A stretch of 43,314 nt of DNA, from contig JAWXCM010000181.1 of NCBI GenBank assembly GCA_034408745.1, forward strand, positions 1-43,314, written 5' to 3'. Origin of the DNA: JAWXCM01 sp034408745 (GTDB lineage Bacteria > Acidobacteriota > Terriglobia > Bryobacterales > Bryobacteraceae). This document shows positions 41,965 to 43,314 of this stretch, one piece after another. The notes under the pieces are model-generated. The model saw nothing but the letters and a program-made list of their open reading frames with translations. It did not search any database and was not told the DNA's origin. Made by a program: the position numbers and the translations under genes. How positions within the stretch are numbered: the first letter of the stretch is position 1; the number at the start of each line of letters is the position of its first letter.

Positions 41965-42681
41965 CTATTTCAGGTGGGCGACAAAGCGAAGGCGCATGTA
42001 GTCGGCAGTCCATCGACCCTGGGAATCGCAGAGAACGGGCCGGAGTAACTCGGCGGCTTCGGCCAGCAGTGCCGGATCCGTCCCGGCGCGGAATGTGGCG
42101 AGCCAGTCGACCATCTCTCCGGGCAACGGAGTCGGCCGGGGGATCAGGGCGATGTAGTCGACGTGGAAGCCTGCGGTGCGGAGCAAGTCACCGTATTCAT
42201 CCGGGGTAGGGAAGTACCACACTCTCGGCAGTGTCAGCCCGTGTAGCTGATGGACTGCGAGCAGCGCGGTTTGAATGGCCGCGACACAACCGTGTCCGCC
42301 GAACTCGGCGACAAATCGGCCGCCGGGCTTCAGGGCACGAGCCACGCCGGCAATCACGCGGTCCGGTTCCAGCATCCAGTGCAGTGCGGCGTTGGAGAAC
42401 ACGGCGTCGAACTCCGCCTCGAACCGCAGCTGGTGTCCGTTGCCAAGCCGCGCGTCGATCCCGCGCGCCCGTGCCGCCTCGACGAAGGATTGTGACGAAT
42501 CGAAGCCAGTTACGGTGGCGCCCGCGACCGCAATCTTCTCCGTCAGTACACCGTCTCCGCAACCCAGGTCGAGCACACTCTCCCCAGGCCGCGGGGCCAG
42601 CAGATCCAGCACCACAGATCCGTAGTCGGACACGAATCGGGCATTGCGTTCGTAGGTATCGGCGCTCCACATTTGGCTCAT
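41965..42681 (-). CDS. Class I SAM-dependent methyltransferase (trans-aconitate methyltransferase-like)
   Basis: A 238-residue cytoplasmic methyltransferase. Motif I is VLDLGCGDGVLTEKI (37-51), followed by VTGFDSSQSFVEAAR and FDAVFSNAALHWM, the latter typical of trans-aconitate 2-methyltransferase-like proteins. The small-molecule substrate cannot be assigned. It begins 3 nt after the stop of the oxidoreductase gene on the minus strand and is convergent with the DUF1501 gene, 6 nt apart. Confidence 0.85.
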   Translation of the reverse strand: MSQMWSADTYERNARFVSDYGSVVLDLLAPRPGESVLDLGCGDGVLTEKIAVAGATVTGFDSSQSFVEAARARGIDARLGNGHQLRFEAEFDAVFSNAALHWMLEPDRVIAGVARALKPGGRFVAEFGGHGCVAAIQTALLAVHQLHGLTLPRVWYFPTPDEYGDLLRTAGFHVDYIALIPRPTPLPGEMVDWLATFRAGTDPALLAEAAELLRPVLCDSQGRWTADYMRLRFVAHLK

Positions 42682-42684
42682 GTT

Positions 42685-43314
42685 CTAAACCGCCACCGTG
42701 GCTACAGGCTGAGGCCGCAGACCCGCCTGTCGCAGACAACGGTCGATCCACAATTTGGTGAGCTTCTCCTGCACGCTGTTCTGCGACAACCGCGTTCGCA
42801 GCACACTGAAATCGACCCGGTCCAGCGACTGGTCCTGATTGAAGCAGGAGAACACCACCACCTCTTTGCCTGTGACCGGGTCCTTGTGCGACTGGAGGCA
42901 CTGCGCACAAATCTCCTTCATCATGCACTGCATGGGCGAGTTGATACTGCCGATGGCATGATGCCCGGGCTTGAGGAACGGCTTCAGGACGCCATGCCGC
43001 GCTTTGGCGACGGCGTTCATCATTCCGTCCGAGCCGATGGCTATCAGGCGGTCGACCGTATCGAGCGCAATCACGGGCTCGCCGAGTTCGCCCGAACCGT
43101 AGTTCACGATTGCCTGGACAATGTTGCCGACAAACGAGCGGTCCTGCGGACGTCCTGGCGCGAAGCCCGGAGCCTCGTCGCAGCACCAGATCACCACGTC
43201 GGCCGCGGCTTCGATCTCATCGATCTTGTAGCGGTCGATCACCTTTTTATAGCCCGCAAAGTACACCACGCGCGAGCCCTTTTCCCGGATGACGCCGGCG
43301 CGAATCGCCTCGGC
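42685..43314 (-). CDS. 3' part of a fused NAD(P)/FAD oxidoreductase with dihydroorotate-dehydrogenase-B-like electron-transfer C-terminus (partial)
   Basis: The frame stays open to the window edge, so this is only the C-terminal ~210 residues of a larger protein. It shows IGSDGMMNAVA, AIGSINSPMQ, then C-MMKEI-C-AQ-C and a later Cys in VVVFSCFNQDQSL, the four-Cys [2Fe-2S] pattern of dihydroorotate dehydrogenase electron-transfer subunits (PyrK). Related long proteins fuse this to a glutamate-synthase-small-chain-like FAD domain; whether this one does is unseen. The minus-strand stop is at 42685; the methyltransferase follows 3 nt later. Confidence 0.75.
   Translation of the reverse strand, partial: AEAIRAGVIREKGSRVVYFAGYKKVIDRYKIDEIEAAADVVIWCCDEAPGFAPGRPQDRSFVGNIVQAIVNYGSGELGEPVIALDTVDRLIAIGSDGMMNAVAKARHGVLKPFLKPGHHAIGSINSPMQCMMKEICAQCLQSHKDPVTGKEVVVFSCFNQDQSLDRVDFSVLRTRLSQNSVQEKLTKLWIDRCLRQAGLRPQPVATVAV

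Noticed and set aside
42197..43186. 329-codon minus-strand frame overlapping two genes
   Set aside because: Different frame across the methyltransferase and oxidoreductase genes, both with clear motifs; low-complexity composition.
1..43314. tRNA, rRNA or insertion sequence genes
   Set aside because: No cloverleaf with CCA-type end, rRNA signature or transposase motif was recognised by eye; a tRNAscan/Infernal run would be needed to be certain.

Overview
The window looks like chromosomal DNA of a GC-rich, Gram-negative soil-type bacterium, most likely an acidobacterium of the Solibacter/Bryobacter kind. This is an inference from gene content: futalosine-route menaquinone genes, a carboxypeptidase-regulatory-domain TonB-receptor-like outer membrane protein, Tat-exported sulfatases, DUF1501 with DUF1549/DUF1553, DUF1080, ThuA, Gfo/Idh/MocA, a PEP-CTERM protein and a small exported 'IPFDF' family protein. 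I saw no rRNA, tRNA, CRISPR array, phage gene, transposase or plasmid gene.

Layout. 0-3.3 kb (minus strand): mqnD, a secreted HEAT-repeat protein and an M55 D-aminopeptidase; the last two are separated by a hairpin element and a 16-bp minisatellite. 3.36-3.67 kb: a decayed OsmC-family gene. 3.7-8.5 kb: a tight five-gene operon (OmpR-type regulator, stand-alone receiver, outer membrane porin-like protein, type-1-copper cupredoxin, membrane histidine kinase). 8.6-13.8 kb: sulfatase, Oar/TonB-type outer membrane protein, DUF1080 hydrolase. 13.8-17.1 kb: larB and a DUF192 lipoprotein (minus), then UbiA/MqnP and MqnE (plus). 17.1-19.4 kb: PEP-CTERM LamG-like protein and Tat-type Gfo/Idh/MocA oxidoreductase (minus). 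19.5-22.3 kb: an exported metallophosphoesterase followed 4 nt later by a 652-residue protein that joins a TIR/deoxyribosyltransferase-like domain, a TPR-S/DUF4071-like scaffold and a C-terminal SLOG-like nucleotide-sensing domain. 22.3-24.5 kb: ThuA-like and PQQ-propeller proteins (minus). 24.6-29.6 kb: error-prone polymerase dnaE2 and an M1 lipoprotein aminopeptidase (plus). 29.7-35.9 kb (minus): ileS-lspA-lgt, DUF1015 and an RluB/RsuA pseudouridine synthase. 36.0-42.0 kb (plus): small coiled-coil exported protein, second sulfatase, sigma-54-like promoter with a small exported protein, DUF1549/1553 cytochrome-like protein, DUF1501 protein. 42-43.3 kb (minus): a methyltransferase and the 3' part of an FAD/NAD oxidoreductase with a dihydroorotate-dehydrogenase-B-like C-terminus.

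How it fits together. Three genes (mqnD, UbiA/mqnP, mqnE) serve menaquinone synthesis. ileS, lspA and lgt form a housekeeping translation/lipoprotein-maturation cluster. The sulfatases, DUF1080, Gfo/Idh/MocA, ThuA and DUF1501/DUF1553 genes suggest scavenging of sulfated or complex polysaccharide. The two most unusual units are the predicted nucleotide/NAD-signal sensor at 20.4-22.3 kb, whose architecture recalls prokaryotic conflict systems and animal ASK kinases, and the cupredoxin/porin two-component operon at 3.7-8.5 kb. Several convergent gene pairs have abutting or overlapping stop codons, leaving no room for terminators.
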